Below are positions 35,358 through 48,221 of a stretch of DNA of 64,000 nucleotides, piece by piece. This DNA comes from Adiantum capillus-veneris (taxonomy: Eukaryota; Streptophyta; Polypodiopsida; Polypodiales; Pteridaceae), in assembly GCA_014529385.2 (NCBI GenBank), contig CM043944.1, positions 64,132,248 through 64,196,247 on the forward strand, written 5' to 3'. The translations under genes were made by a program, and so were the position numbers. Under the pieces are notes generated by a model, which worked only from the letters and a program-made list of their open reading frames with translations, did no database searches and was not told the origin of the DNA. Numbering within the stretch: position 1 is the first letter of the stretch; every line of letters begins with the position of its first letter.

Positions 35358-36847
35358 GTCGGGTGTTTTTATTTTCCCGACGGGCCTGTCAAGAAAAATG
35401 CCTGCTGGGAAAACCCTCAAGAGGTACTCTCGACCTCACGCTGATATAGCGCGGCCTTACCTTGCCGGCTTGTCTTTGCCTTTGATGATGAGGGCCTTCC
35501 TTGGCTCCTACCTCGCTGCTGCTGCTGCTGGTTGGAGGGGGCTATCTAGCCTGACCTCGAGAGAGTCCCACTGGACTACATGCTGGGGGTGACATCTCGT
35601 TGTCCCCTCACGGTGAAGAAGCCTTGGCTCTACTCCTTTGCTCTGACTGCGCCGAAGCAGGCCTTGGTCATCTTAAGATAAACTCTGGCTGTTGGCTGGC
35701 TGCTTTGTGTTGTCTTACGTCAAGTCACCGCGTCTCTGAACTGCGCCCAACACAATCCAGGAGATACTTAGAAGGATGAGCAACCCCGTCCCATCCCGGG
35801 TGCTTTGTAGCTCGCGGCTTCGTTGTGTCCTTTGTCGTTTGATACATTTTGTGGTAGCATCCTTGTACCTGTGCCTACTTCCTCTGAAGTGGCCTCAAGC
35901 CAGTCCTTAGGTTCCTGCCCCAAATATGCATGAGGGTGGAGTATTCCTAGCATGCCCTCCATCCACGGCGCTATTGTTCCGATTTCTCACGGGGGCTTGC
36001 CCAGGTGATTCTGGTGAGAGCTACACTTAGCTCCGCTGCTATGACGGCTAGGTTCCCAGGCCTTGGCCGCTGAACTGCTTTGCTTTTCTTTCCACCTGTG
36101 ATGTCTTGAGCTGGAGATGCCGTCCAAGCTTGATTGCTATTTGGGCTCAAAGCCCTTGTAGACAACTGCGCTTGCCGTCGATGTTCATGTCAAGGATCAC
36201 ACTCCCTGTACGTCTTCATTCCTTGTACCCTTTAGCTCGATGATGCTGGGTTTGCATGTTCTGAACGAGGGACAGCCTGTCACGCTGCCCGTGACCCTGC
36301 CACAGGGGTCTAAGTGCATATGCTGCATTCTGAAGTTGAGCCACTACCACTGTGACTCTGAGCCCGTGCCACACAGGCTTGAAGTGCCAATGCTAATTCA
36401 CCTCGCTGCCCTTGTTGACAAGTGAGGCTGTATCTGAATGAGTCGGTCCCTTGCCTTGGGCCGCTCTGCCAAGCCTTACCAATACCAGGTTGAAGCTCAA
36501 TGTCTGATAGCCACGATTGACTCCGGGTCCGCTTACCTCTTCACAAGGTGCTGGTCAACTCCTGACGAGCCTGACTGATGAGAAGTTGCATATCTTGAGG
36601 GCCGATCCAACTGGAGGCCGATTGTAGGTGAAAGCTGAGGGGGTACACTTAGCATTGTGTCCCCGCGGCTGCCCAATGACTGGCCGCTGCTTTGTTAGCA
36701 TGGAGGGTCTCTTCACCTAGAGCCCCCGCCGAAGAAAATTTGGAGCCGACGTATCCTGACGACTCGAAGTACCCCTGCTGGGCATGTCTTCTATGTATTC
36801 CTTGAGCCACGGTTGGGCAGGCCTGCTGGGAAAATAAAAAAACCCGA
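35358..36847. mobile_element. GC-rich block bounded by inverted repeats, unclassified element
   Basis: The left end (35358-35390, tcgggtgtttttattttccc...) and right end (36815-36847) are inverted copies over about 33 bases with five or so mismatches. The DNA between, about 1.5 kb, is clearly richer in G and C than either flank and has no recognisable coding domain. This fits a non-autonomous DNA transposon, but I see no target duplication. It could also be a decayed solo LTR. Confidence 0.45.
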
Positions 36848-37164
36848 AGGACGTAATTATATAAAGTAAGTAGCGTGCTTACCGTTGCGCTTTGACTAGG
36901 AAAATCCCTGGGGAGTGTATCCGAGTGCCACCTAAGGTTACAGAGTCACAGGTCCTTTACTTTGGGTTGAACGTGATTCTTAATTCGGTAACCACTTCTA
37001 AAAATATTTCATTCCTTTATCGAACATAAAGGTACGAAACCAAAACAATTAAAAAATTGAAAAGTCATGCTCATTGCGAAGAAGCCATTGGTCCAAATGA
37101 GGACTATAATTGGTTTTAGAAGAAGAGCATATGCAAATGTTCAGTCAATAATCAAGGGTTGGAT
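36848..37164. other. Spacer before the copia element
   Basis: AT-rich, no gene seen. It ends with the target site tggat (37160-37164). Confidence 0.4.
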
Positions 37165-37931
37165 TGTTAGAAAATAAGACGTAGCTAAATAGATATTTGA
37201 GTAGATTACTTAATGGAGAGAGATAGATTTCACACACAAGAGATTATAGAGTAGAGAGAGAGAGAGAGAGAGTATACACGATATACGTGGTTCACCCAAT
37301 GTGGGCTACGTCCACGGAAAAGCAGTCACTCAATGGCTTTAGTACTTCAAAAAAAGAAGTAGTTTACAAAGGGATTATACCCTTAATGGAGCTCCCGCCT
37401 TGCTTCACTCTCACCACCTCACACTCACCTTGTTGCATCAACTTCACACTATGAAATGTGTGTAGAAATGGCCTCCTTTTATAGGCCAAAAGGGCTGCCC
37501 TCTCTTATGAGAGGCAGCCATGTGTAGCCGCCCTTGTGCGAATAAGTCCAAATCGGACCCTCCAATCCGCCCATGTGTGGCCGTCCTTGAGAAGACAAGT
37601 CCGCTTTTGAATTCGGCCACCGGCCATTGACTTCCGACCACCGGCAAACTGACCGGTTGTTTTTCGACCACTTTCCGGCCGCCGTCCGGCCATAATATTC
37701 CGGCAAAAAGGAATATTCTGGCGAGGGGGGGGGGGGGGGGGGGGGGGAAGTCTCGGGGGCCTCCGTCCCCGAGGCCCCTAAAGTTGCCCCTGATTCTTGT
37801 CCGTGAAATTTTTGGTTTTCGGTGAGTGATTTTCCTTCATGCACGATGGCTTCTCCTCATAATGGGGGCCTTACAAACGTGCGCTTTTACCATAGAAGAT
37901 TACAAGGGTAAATCAGGCTCCATACTTAACA
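37165..37931 (-). repeat. Copia 3' LTR
   Basis: 767 bp. It contains a poly-G run of about 23 bases at 37724-37747, absent from the other LTR, and a TATA-like box (CCTATAAAAGG, minus strand) at 37475-37485. The adjoining purine-rich tract (minus strand, CCAAGTGGGAGAT, 37932-37944) is the likely polypurine primer site. Confidence 0.9.
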
Positions 37932-37991
37932 ATCTCCCACTTGGAGACTGATCTCCAAACCAAACCTCTGAGTGCTTTCCATCCTGGCTTC

Positions 37992-40609
37992 TTATCCTTG
38001 AATGCCGATTGAAGATGAGCAAAAGCTCAACTTCTCCTTGTTGACCACCTTTGTAAACATGTCTGCAGGATTTTCAATTGTACGCACCTTTCCTAGCTTT
38101 AGTTGTCCCTCTTCCAAAAGAGTGCGTATGAAGTGATATCTCACCTCAATGTGCTTTGTCCTTGAATGAAAGGCTGAGTTCTTCGCAAGATGGATAGCGC
38201 TTTGGCTATCACTATACAAGACACAATTGTCTTGTTTGAATCCAAGCTCTTCTAAGAATCTGTGAAGCCACAGAATTTCTTTGCTTGCCTCCGTCATTGC
38301 TACATACTCTGCTTCCGTGGTAGAAAGTGAAACCACTTTCTGCATCTTTGAAGCCCAGCTTACTGTTGTGCCTCCAACCATGAACACATAGCCAGTAGTG
38401 CTCCTTCGAGTATCTTTGAAGCTCAGCTTACTGTTGTGCCTCCAACCATGAACACATAGCCAGTAGTGCTCCTTCGAGTATCTTTGTCGCCTGCCATATC
38501 TGCATCAGCATACCCTTCTAAAAAAATATCAGTTCCTCCAAAATACAAAGCATTTTTTGTTGTCCCTTTTAGATACCTAAGTATCCACTTCATAGCTTGC
38601 CAATGCTCTTTACCTGGGTTGTCCATGAACCTACTCACAACTCCCACTGCATGTGCAATGTCTGGCCTTGTCCAGACCATAGCATACATTAGAGAACCTA
38701 CCGCTGCAGCATATGGAACTTTAGACATATAGGCTATCTCCTCTTGTGTCTTTGGACACATATCCTTCGTTAGTTTAAAGTGACCTGCCAAAGGTGTAGA
38801 AACTGGTTTTGCATTTTGCATTGCAAACCTTTCTAGTACCTTCTTGATGTAATCTTCTTGAGATAGCTTTATTGTCTTCTTCGTTCTATCCCTTGATATT
38901 TTCATACCAAGTATCCTCTTTGCAGCACCTAAATCTTTCATTGAAAAAGATTTAGACAGCTCCTCTTTTAGGTTTTTGGTGTCCTGCATGTTAGCACTTG
39001 CAATCAACATGTCATCAACATATAACATTAGGATGATGAATTTCCCATCTCCCAAATTCTTCGTGTAAACGCAATGATCCGAGTTGCATCTTGTGAATCC
39101 ATGATCCAACATCCATCGATCAAACTTCAAGTACCATTGTCTTGATGCTTGCTTTAAACCATACAAGCTCTTCTTTAATCTGCAAACCATTTTCTCCTTA
39201 CCTTTTACTTCATACCCCTTTGGTTGAAGCATGTAGATTTCCTCCTCTAAGTCACCATGAGGGAATGCCGTATTTATATCCATTTGGTCAAGATTTAGAT
39301 CATGAGCAGCCACAAGGCTTAAGACAAGCATAATTGAGTTCATTTTTACAACAGGTGAAAATATTTCATTGAAGTCAATACCTTTCTTTTGAGAAAACCC
39401 TTTTACCACAAGCCTAGACTTGTACCTTTTCTTCCCACCTTCTTCTTCCTTCACCTTGTACACCCGTTTGTTTTGAAGTGCCCGCTTACCTTTAGGCAAC
39501 TCAACCAACTCCCATGTTTGGTTGCGATGTAGTGAGTCCATCTCCACTTGCATGCTCTTCGTCCATTCTTCTTTGAATTCATGTTGCATAGCTTCTTCGT
39601 ATGATTCCGGCTCTCCAGAATCTGAGATCAAGAGATGGTTGAAGGAAGGAACAAACCTTTCTGGAGGTCTACTTGCTCTTGTAGATCTTCGGGGAATAGG
39701 TTGAGGCTCCTCATTTGGTTGACGTTGTTGCACATTGTCACTGTTTGCAGTCCTTGAGTCTTCACCATCCTCAAGCTCCATGTACACATCACATGTTTCT
39801 TTTGTTTGTTTTCTTTCCAAGTAATCTTTGTACATATTTTGTTCGTTAAAAATTACATCCCTACTCCTTAAGATTTTACCATCTTCAGGATTCCATAGGC
39901 GATACCCAAAGTCACCTTCTCCATAGCCAATGAAGAAACACTTTTTGGACTTTGCATCTAGCTTTGATCTTAGGCTTCTATCTATGTGCATGAAAGCCTC
40001 ACACCCAAACACTTTGAGAAATGCATAATTCATCGGTTTACCTATCCATGCGTCTTCTGGAACTCCCCCATCCAATGCCGTTGAGGGTGACCGGTTGATT
40101 AAGTACACAGACGTACTTAAAGCTTCCGCCCAAAGCTCAAGCGGTAGGCCTCCATGTAGCCGCATGCTTCGTGCTCGCTCCATGATTGTCCTGTTCATCC
40201 TTTCCAAAATCCCATTTTGTTGAGGTGTCCTTGGGGTTGTCCTTTGCCTCCGAATGCCATTGCTAGCACAAAAGCTTTCAAAAGCTTGGCTGCAATATTC
40301 ACCTCCATTGTCGAATCTGAGGCATTTAACCTTGGTACCTATTTCATTCTCCACAAAGGCTTTCCACCTTTGAAATATGGAAAATACATCGGATTTATTC
40401 TTCATGACATAAACCCATGTTTTTCTAGTCGCATCGTCTATGAATGTTACATAGTACAATGAGCCACCAAGTGATGGTGTACTTGCAGGACCCCAAACAT
40501 CCGAATGAACCAACTCAAGTTTTTTATTTTTTCTTTCATTTCTTGATTTTTGAAATTTTACCCTCTTTTGTTTACCATAAACACAATCTTCACAGAACTC
40601 TAAGTCCAC
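37992..40609 (-). pseudogene. Copia integrase, reverse transcriptase and RNase H
   Basis: The main frame (40609-38423) starts in integrase with CEDCVYGKQKRVKF and has the catalytic Asp, Asp, Glu in ELVHSDVWGP, LRFDNGGEY and QNGILERMNR. RT follows, with LYGLKQASRQWY and YVDDMLIAS. RNase H starts at [19 protein letters not shown] 68-bp tandem duplication (units near 38345-38412 and 38413-38480) then shifts the frame; the rest of RNase H ([16 protein letters not shown]) continues in 38387-37992. Because 68 is not a multiple of three, the polyprotein is cut. A TAA at 40610 separates this part from the upstream frame. Confidence 0.88.
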
Positions 40610-41945
40610 TTATTTCAAACCTGGTAGAAGCTTCTTTGTTTGAAGGATTTTCATTCCTTTGGCACTCATATGCCCAAGTCGATAGTGCCACACCGCACTG
40701 TCAACTTCTGTAGTTGTTGCACAAGCTGAAGGTTTCATGCTAACAGTACACAAGTAAAGTGTACCGACCTTTTCTCCCTTGGCAACCACCAAAGATCCCT
40801 TTGAGATCTTCCACTGTTTATTTCCGAATGCAATGTTGTAACCTTCATCGTTCGATTGTCCTGTAGAGATCAAATTTTTTGCGAAGAGAAGGAACATGCC
40901 TAACATCTTTAAACTTCCATTCATTTCCGTTAGCAATTTTGACAGAAACTGTACCTTTGTCGACAATCTCACAAGCTTCATCATCTCCCAAGTATACATA
41001 CCCAAAATTACCTTTGGTGTAATCTTGGAAATGTTACTTGTGTGGTGTCGCATGGAATGAAGCCCCGAATCTACTATCCAGGAATTAGACACATTGTCTA
41101 ATTAATGAGATAATTAGAGCATCTTGCTCTACTTTACCTGCCACATTGGCCTCCGATGTTGGCTTGTTGTCTTGAGACTCAGTCTCCTTCTTCTTCTTGG
41201 ACCAGCAATCCTTCTTGACGTGGCCCTTCTTGCCGCAGTTCCAACATTCAAGAACTGACTTTGTGCGTGACTTGCTCCACCTTGAGCGATCACGACTCTT
41301 TTGGTTTTTGAACCTCTCCTTAAGCCTTCCTCTTTTTTCCATTGACAATGCAGCACTTGATGATTCTTCTCTGCTTCTCCTTCCTATTTCCTCGCTTAGG
41401 AGAACACCCACAACATCATCAAACTTAAGAGTATTTGTACCAGAGATAGAATTACTTACAGTCATCACAAGGCTGTCCCAACTATCCGATAGAGATGATA
41501 GTATAAGGAGAGCTCACACTTCGTCATCGAAATTGATTTTCACCGATCGAAGTTGACTAATGTTTTTGTTAAAGTCATTTAGGTGTTCTGCAACTGAACC
41601 ATTCTCTTCCATCTTTAGATTGAACAAGCGCTTCATAAGAAATACCTTATTGGATGGTGAGGGTTTCTCGTAGAAGTCGTCAAGTGACTTCATCAAGTCC
41701 TCCGTGGTCTTCATCTCCGAAACATTGAAGGCCACCGTTGACGCCAAGCTTAACCGGATTGTTCCCAGTGCCTTTCAATCAAGGACAATCCATGCTTCAT
41801 CTGCCATTGTTGCGGGCTTCTTCGCAAGACCGCCTAGTGGCAAATAGAGGTCCTTCTGGTAGAGATAGTCTTCAATCTGCATCTTCCAATGTTGGTAGTT
41901 TTTGCCGTTGAACTTCTCAATCTTGAGCTTCCCTTCCTCCGCCAT
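40610..41945 (-). pseudogene. Copia gag and protease with several breaks
   Basis: Gag starts at ATG 41945 (MAEEGKLKIEKFNGKNYQHW). In-frame TGA codons lie at 41775-41777 and 41514-41516. The gag body (SNKVFLMKRLFNLKM, VAEHLNDFN) and the zinc knuckle CWNCGKKGHVKKDC (about 41210-41250) are clear. The protease site WIVDSG is near 41075, after which the frame shifts (GLHSM in one frame, ASFHATPH in the other). The pre-integrase H-H motif (HYRLGHMS) ends this part at 40610. Likely not functional. Confidence 0.85.
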
Positions 41946-42004
41946 AACTCCCACTCAATTCAAGGAATCCTTTCCTTGAGATAATTTAGCTACGAGCAAA
42001 CCTT

Positions 42005-42016
42005 GCTCTGATACCA
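42005..42016 (-). other. Copia primer-binding site (initiator Met tRNA)
   Basis: The minus strand reads TGGTATCAGAGC, the standard plant initiator-methionine tRNA primer site, two bases inside the 5' LTR. Confidence 0.9.
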
Positions 42017-42018
42017 AT

Positions 42019-42807
42019 TGTTAGGAAATAAGACGTAGCTAAATAGATATTTGAGTAGATTACTTAATAGAGAGAGATAGATTTCACACACAAGAGATTA
42101 TAGAGTAGAGAGAGAGAGAGAGAGTACACATGATATACGTGGTTCACCCAATGTGGGCTACGTCCACGGGAAAGCAGCCACTCAATGGCTTTAGTACTTC
42201 AAAACAAAAAGTAGTTTACAAAGGGATTATACCCTTAATGGAGCTCCCCCCTTGCTTCACTCTCACCACCTCACACTCACCTTGTTGCATCAACTTCACA
42301 CTATGAAATGTGTGTAGAAATGGCCTCCTTTTATAGGCCAAAAGGGCTACCTTCTCTTATGAGAGGCAGCCATGTGTAGCCGCCCTTGTGCAAATAAGTC
42401 CAAAGCGGACCCTCCAATCCGCCCATGTGTGGCCGCCCTTGAGAAGACAAGTCCGCTTTTGAATTCGGCTACCAGCCATTGAATTCGGCCACCGGCCACA
42501 CCGGCCATTGACTTCCGACCACAGGCCACCGGCCATTGACTGTCGGCCACCGGCCAACCGACCGGTTGTTTTCCGACCACTTTCCGGCCATAATATTCTG
42601 GCGAAAAGGAATATTCCGGCGAGGGGAAAAAAAAGTCTCGGGGGCGGAGGCCCCTAAAGTTGCCCCTGATTCTTGTCCGTGAAATTTTTGGTTTCTGGTG
42701 AGTGATTTTCCTTCAGGCACGATGGCTTCGCCTCATAATGGGGGCCTTACAAATGTGCGCTTTTACCACAGAAAATTACAAGGGTAAATCAGGCTCCATA
42801 CTTAACA
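42019..42807 (-). repeat. Copia 5' LTR
   Basis: 789 bp. It differs from the 3' LTR by small changes: extra copies of a ccggccac-type unit near 42480-42560 and an A-run in place of the poly-G. The TATA-like box is at 42327-42337. Confidence 0.9.
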
Positions 42808-43508
42808 TGGATGTCTTGTACTAGTGTAATCAGCATATAAGGATCCTTAAAGTCTTGCATTTTTCACCATCATAGATTTGACATTGTGACTGCACAATAT
42901 AAGAGCTATAATCCTTAATTGGGTAAAAATAGCTTTTATATATTGAATTGGTTGCATAAGGGGACTACAATCCTTGATTGTGTACAAGTAGTCCTCAATT
43001 GTCTGATTATATTGAAGATTTCTTTGTGTTATTTCATGCATTGGTTTATATAGAGATAATTGCATTATGTATTATGTATTATGAAATATTATTAGTGTAT
43101 GACATGACCAATTATAGATTTTATTGCTTTCGTGTGTGTTTTGTAAACAACTGACATCGTTCAGTTTAGAAGTTGATTATTCTTTGTAGTGTTTGAAATT
43201 AGATGTTTCTTATTGTTTGCAAATCAAAGAAGACGTATAAATAATCATCATAATAATAATTGCATTGAGAAATTCATAGCATTGTTGTATTTATTATGCC
43301 GTGCAGAGAGTGCATTGCAATGTGTACGTTTGCTCACAGCATAGGTGAATGATATGTGAAATTGACTAGCGTGCGTTGCAAATCTCATATCGTGCAGATT
43401 TGATTACTTTCCTAGTGAATGATAAAATTTAATATATATTGAAAAGAAGAAAAATGTTTTAAAACCTAAACATCTAGTTCTTTTGTCTTCAATTATAATT
43501 TAAAAGCA
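42808..43508. other. AT-rich spacer before the hAT relic
   Basis: No gene seen. The hAT element's left terminal repeat would be expected here, but I could not identify it. Confidence 0.4.
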
Positions 43509-45703
43509 ATGGAGCAAAATGTCGGCACAAGTGGTACGAAGAAGCCAAAGAATAAAAAAGCTCATGGTAAGGAGTGAGATTATGCTCACAACATATGCGA
43601 TCGATATATGGAGTGGCAATGTAAATTTTGTCTCACAACAAAATCAGGTGGTGCACCTCGTATCAGGGACCATTTTCTGGGTAGCGTTAAAAAGAATTAT
43701 AAGAGATGTGAACATCCTCAGGTATCTGCAATTGCAAAGCGTTTGAGAGAAGAGCTCACCAAAAAAGGTGACAAGAGACAACAGATATATAGTATGGATG
43801 CAAGTCAAGAGCAGTCAGAGCCAAATATTAACTCTGTTGATCCTGTGGTGGTGACACCAACTAACCTTGGAGAACACCTGCGTAGGGAGAGGAAATGTCA
43901 AGCAGCATTCTTTTTAAGCGTCACAATGAAGGTGGACTTGGTCAAATGCGTCAAAAATCATTGAATCAAAGCTTTTGGATGCAGTCTCTAGAAGAAGCAC
44001 AAACTGCACTCGCCAAAGCAGTATTCTTCACTGAAAGTGCTATGGTCATGGGAGACAGTAATCATTGGAAGGCCGCTTGGAAAAAAATTGGTGAATTTGA
44101 CCCAAGATTTTTAGCTCCCTCTTATCACACAATACGAAATGTTCTCTTGGACAAATGTTACATCGAAGTCAAAGAGCGTGTTTGCAAAATAATACTTGGA
44201 AATTTTTTGCTTTCAGGATGCATAATTGTGAGTGATGGTTGGTCAAATGTTCAAAGAAGACCACTGATAATGTAATGCTGGTTTGTCCAAGGGGAGAAAC
44301 GTTCATAAAGGCGATTAATAGTTCTGGTGTAATTAAAAGTGGCAAATATGTTTTTGAGGTCTTGATTAATATAATTAAAGAAATTGGTGATGAACGTGTC
44401 GTTCAAGTAGTCATGGACAACGCAAATAATTATAAAAATGCTAGTAAATTAATAAAGAAATTATTTCCACACAATTTCGCCAATGATTGTAATACGTACA
44501 AATTAAACTTGGTGCTGAAGGATCGGTACACTAGTGAAGAAACCACATGGTTCGCCAAAATAATTGACACAGCACGGCAGGTTGTGAAATTTACCTTGAA
44601 ACGACAAAGAGTGCTCGATTTGTATGGAATGTGAATGGCAGTGATGTTGAAAATTCCTAGTGAAACTCGGTTTTGCACGCATTTTTATACATTGGAATCA
44701 CTTCTCCGTAATAAGTGCGTTGTGATTGACACTTTCAATCGCATGGTCTTTGATGAAAGGCAGCTTGAGCAGAAAGAAAAAGTGAAAGAGAAAATTACAT
44801 GTCTGCGTGGCAAAATAAACAAGGCTGCTTCGTGGAGGAGTGTAATGAATACATACCATGTAATGGTGCTCATTATGTGTTCGCGATTCGCAACCTTTAT
44901 CGAAAGGCACCAAATATGGGCAAAGTGTGGATGACATGGTGGTCAGTCCAACAAAGTCTTGAAAATCCTGAGGAGCTGAAAGAGTCTAAAGTAGAGAAGG
45001 AGTGGCGACTACCATTCTATGGCAAACAACGAAGAATTTTGGCCAAGTATTTTTACGCAAGATGGAAGAGTGCTCATAGTCCACTCCATAGTGTGGCTTA
45101 CATGCTCGATCCGAAGTATTGGAATTTAGACCTGATGTCCAATACAAAGGTGGTTATTGATTTCTATCACGTGGTCAACACGTTCTATCCACTGTTTAGG
45201 ATCGAATTGATTGTATCAAAGAAATGAGTGCATTTAGATTAAAAGAGGATCCTTTTGCAAATGATTTTGTACATTCAATGGGAAAAGAGCAACTTGCGTG
45301 GAAGTGGTGGATGATGAATGGTGGAGAGCATTACGTCCCCTTGCAACGAAATTATTCGCACAATGTGCAACAAACTCAAGTTTAGAGAGAAACTAGAGTA
45401 TGTACAAGTATGTTCATAGCACTATTCACAATAGACTATTAGCACACAGAGAAAAAATTAGTGTATATATTTTTCAATGAAAAGATATTGCATCACATTG
45501 AAAGTACTGGCTACGAGGAGAAAATGCCAACCTGGCTGTATGATTTTCAAAACAAAGACAAAGAAGAGTTCAATGTCAGTGTATCTCAATGCACTATAGA
45601 AAAAATAGAAGAGAACCTAGTAATAGATGTGGAAACAAACTTACAAGGAGACCCACAACACTCAGACTTAGAACCAGATAACAACTTCACAGATTCAATA
45701 TAG
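43509..45703 (+). pseudogene. hAT-family transposase, decayed
   Basis: Begins at ATG 43509 (MEQNVGTSGTKKPKNKK), then an in-frame TGA (43575-43577). A BED-type zinc finger follows (WQCKFC...H...KRC). A DUF659-like core is spread over several frames: GCIIVSDGWSN, then VMLVCPRGETFIKAI, then VVQVVMDNANNYKNASKL. The C-terminal hAT dimerisation segment is also visible (WWRALRPLATKLFAQC, SSLERN followed by a stop where Trp is expected, then HNRLLAHRE). At least four frameshifts and several stops occur. The role in transposition is known for the family; this copy is dead. Terminal repeats and an 8-bp target duplication were not found. Confidence 0.8.
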
Positions 45704-47123
45704 CTTGAGAGTAGAATGAAGATTTTGTCAAAACCATTATGAAAGATCTTGTATTCAATGTGTTTTGATCATATACAATGCTTCATATTTTTTATTATAC
45801 ATAGTTTTTTAATCTTAATTGTTATGCTCAGAACCAGCATCTTGATCACCAAACAGATTTCTAATTGTGTTAGGGGTATCTTGGTGGGCTTGCTTGAATT
45901 TATACTCCAAACATAACATATATTCCTTGTGGAATATATTGTGAACAGATGGCGCATCAGCTACTATTTTGCATCAAACAAATAAGACAGACAAAGTGAT
46001 AATAATGACCACATATCAATGTATAGTATCCACTCCATCCATCAAAATTCTTATAGCAAACTGGACATTGGGATGATGAAGATGCATCTGAAGTAGATGA
46101 GGACCACATCTAGATGTAGGTTAAGGTGGCTGATGCGTGTCCCTTGTACTGGTGGAGAATTCACTCGCTGTGTCAGATTCTGAACGTCTTGGCTTAAGCG
46201 GTGAATACTTTTCTCTATCCGGACCTGTGAGGGTTGGGGTGTTTGGGTGGCTATAGAAACCGTGTTATTTCTGCATCTTTCTCTACCAGGTGTGTCGTGT
46301 AAATATCTTTCTCTCTCTTTAATTGTAGGTCGGTGCCTTTAATTATCAATGCTATCTCATCTCGGGTGAAAGTGACACAACTTTCCCTGATATCATGGGT
46401 GGCAACAGTTGTCTCCCTCATCAAAAATTATATTGGTCGCTGTTGCACAAAATGAACATATAACATTTTTACAAGATATACCGCACAATCTGCATTGTGC
46501 AGTGGATGACCATAAACTTCCAAGTAGATCCTTTCAGTGTTTTCTTTGATCGCTTTGTTGAGGCACTTCAATATCTTTCACCTTCCTTTATTTATCTCCG
46601 CGTCCTCGCATGCCCATATTGTTTTGATCATGTCCTTGGTCACTTCTTTATTGATCTCTTTTCATTGCATGTGGTGCATATCGCTTACGTCTGTGCCGAC
46701 ATACCGTGCACGCGCTAGAGACTTCATGCGCTAAAATGCATTAACAGCCGCTTGTTGCTGATCATCAGGCATTGATTGGGTGCCACAAACTTGTTCTTCA
46801 TCGTCTATTTTATCTTAGAGCTCTAATGGACAAATAGACAAATATATATTTTCATGATTCAGCAATCTCACAAATACACAAAGTAGATATGTCTCGTCCA
46901 CTACTGATGCAACTAAACAAAATCACAACTAATAAACCCAATTGAACCACAAGACAAATTTGAAATGACTAAAGATAATTGATTAGATTAATATACAAGA
47001 CAATTGATCTGACTGAAATACAAGACATGACTCAATGAGGTGAACCACCCCAAACCAAATAATACACGTACATCAATACAAATGAAATACCCCGAACAAG
47101 ACAAATGTATATCACAAAAATAC
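45704..47123. other. AT-rich interval, no clear gene
   Basis: No complete gene. The minus strand around 46330-46520 gives a short Cys-rich text (CRLCGISCKNVICSFC) between stops, which may be a worn coding relic. It lies on the same strand as, and downstream of, the kinase pseudogene. Confidence 0.35.
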
Positions 47124-47424
47124 TTAGGTCGAGTAAAAATATGGCACAAGTTCAACAAGCGATCGTTGGACACGATTACGGTCTGTCTTTAAATGTTCTT
47201 TGAAAAATATTTGAACATTAGATGCATTTCTTCTAGTTTCTTGCTCTCTTAACTTCATCCAACAATCTACTTTAATCTGAATGGCCCTCATAACATCTTG
47301 GTCGGGGTGGTAAAATACTTCTTTTGGAAAATCAACTTTCCTGGCTGCACTCCAAAAATCTATTAGCATGTCAAATAGATAACCGAATGCATAAATATCA
47401 CTCGATTTTGTGTACGTATCTACG
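47124..47424 (-). pseudogene. Protein-kinase-like pseudogene, C-lobe part
   Basis: Continues the kinase frame from 63107 across the retrotransposon. Reading VDTYTKSSDIYAFGYLFDM, it has the kinase subdomain IX pattern (SSDIYAFGYLF, equivalent to DVWSFG) and runs about 100 codons to a stop at 47124. The insertion lies between the activation segment and subdomain IX. With the retrotransposon and one copy of its target duplication set aside, the two halves stay in frame. Confidence 0.75.
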
Positions 47425-48221
47425 TGTAACATTTAATGGCCTAAAAACTTGTGTGTAGCGGAAATTAGCATGAACATAGTGGGCATTTCATTAGAATAGA
47501 TTCCTAATGAGAATTACAAGAGTGCTTGGGTGGAGAGAGCAACAAAAAGTATAACACCTAGTTAGATAGCATGAACAATACTTTCAAAAGAGAGAGAAAT
47601 TAAGCTATCGACAACAGTTGAGGACCAAATTTGCATGGTGCCGGTCCCCCCTCCAAAAGGCTTTGTATTATGGTTTCTCCCATCAAGAGAGAGACATTGT
47701 ACAATACAATTCTTTGTGTTCCTTCAAGACTAGCTAGTGCAATGAAGATGAAAGCTTCATGCACTAAGCAAAACACTCAGAAAACACAAAATCAATTATC
47801 TCCGGTCTCAGACCCAAGACCTCACACACCTTCAAAGATGGTGAGAGCTAGTAGGGTATGAGAGTAGATTGAGAGGAAGAAGGAGTATTCTTATGAGAAA
47901 GATGTACATCTCCTCACATAATCACTCATATTAGCATAGCTTAGCTTAGTAATTAGCATGGTAGAGGAGATGAGCATGCATTGAAGCTTGGCTCTTGGTT
48001 GGATTTGCATCACAAAGCCAAGAGTTGTTGGTGTAGGCCTCCCATCTCACAAGCTTAGAGTAGGTGATAAGCTTTCCATTAAAGCTTGAGAAGGAGAGAG
48101 AGATTCTTACTTTCTTCACACATGAGATTGTGTGAGTGTGTGTGTGTGTGTGATAATGCCTTGCAAAAATCAGCCCCCTCTCTCTCTTGGTCGACCCCTC
48201 TTGCTATTTGCTCATGCTACC

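Larger units (their letters stand above)
37165..42807 (-). mobile_element. Ty1/copia retrotransposon, Tnt1-like (Tork group likely)
   Basis: Complete element of 5,643 bp. LTRs at 37165-37931 and 42019-42807 begin TG and end CA in either reading, and the flanks are the perfect 5-bp duplication tggat (37160-37164 and 42808-42812). The order gag, protease, integrase, RT, RNase H on the minus strand is the copia order. The RT/RNase H text ([29 protein letters not shown]) resembles the Tnt1/Tork group by recall. The coding region has several stops and shifts. Confidence 0.92.

Noticed and set aside
42808-46300. Terminal repeats and 8-bp duplication for the hAT relic
   Set aside because: Scanned both sides for a CA(G/A)-type inverted pair with 8-bp direct flanks and found none convincing; borders left open.
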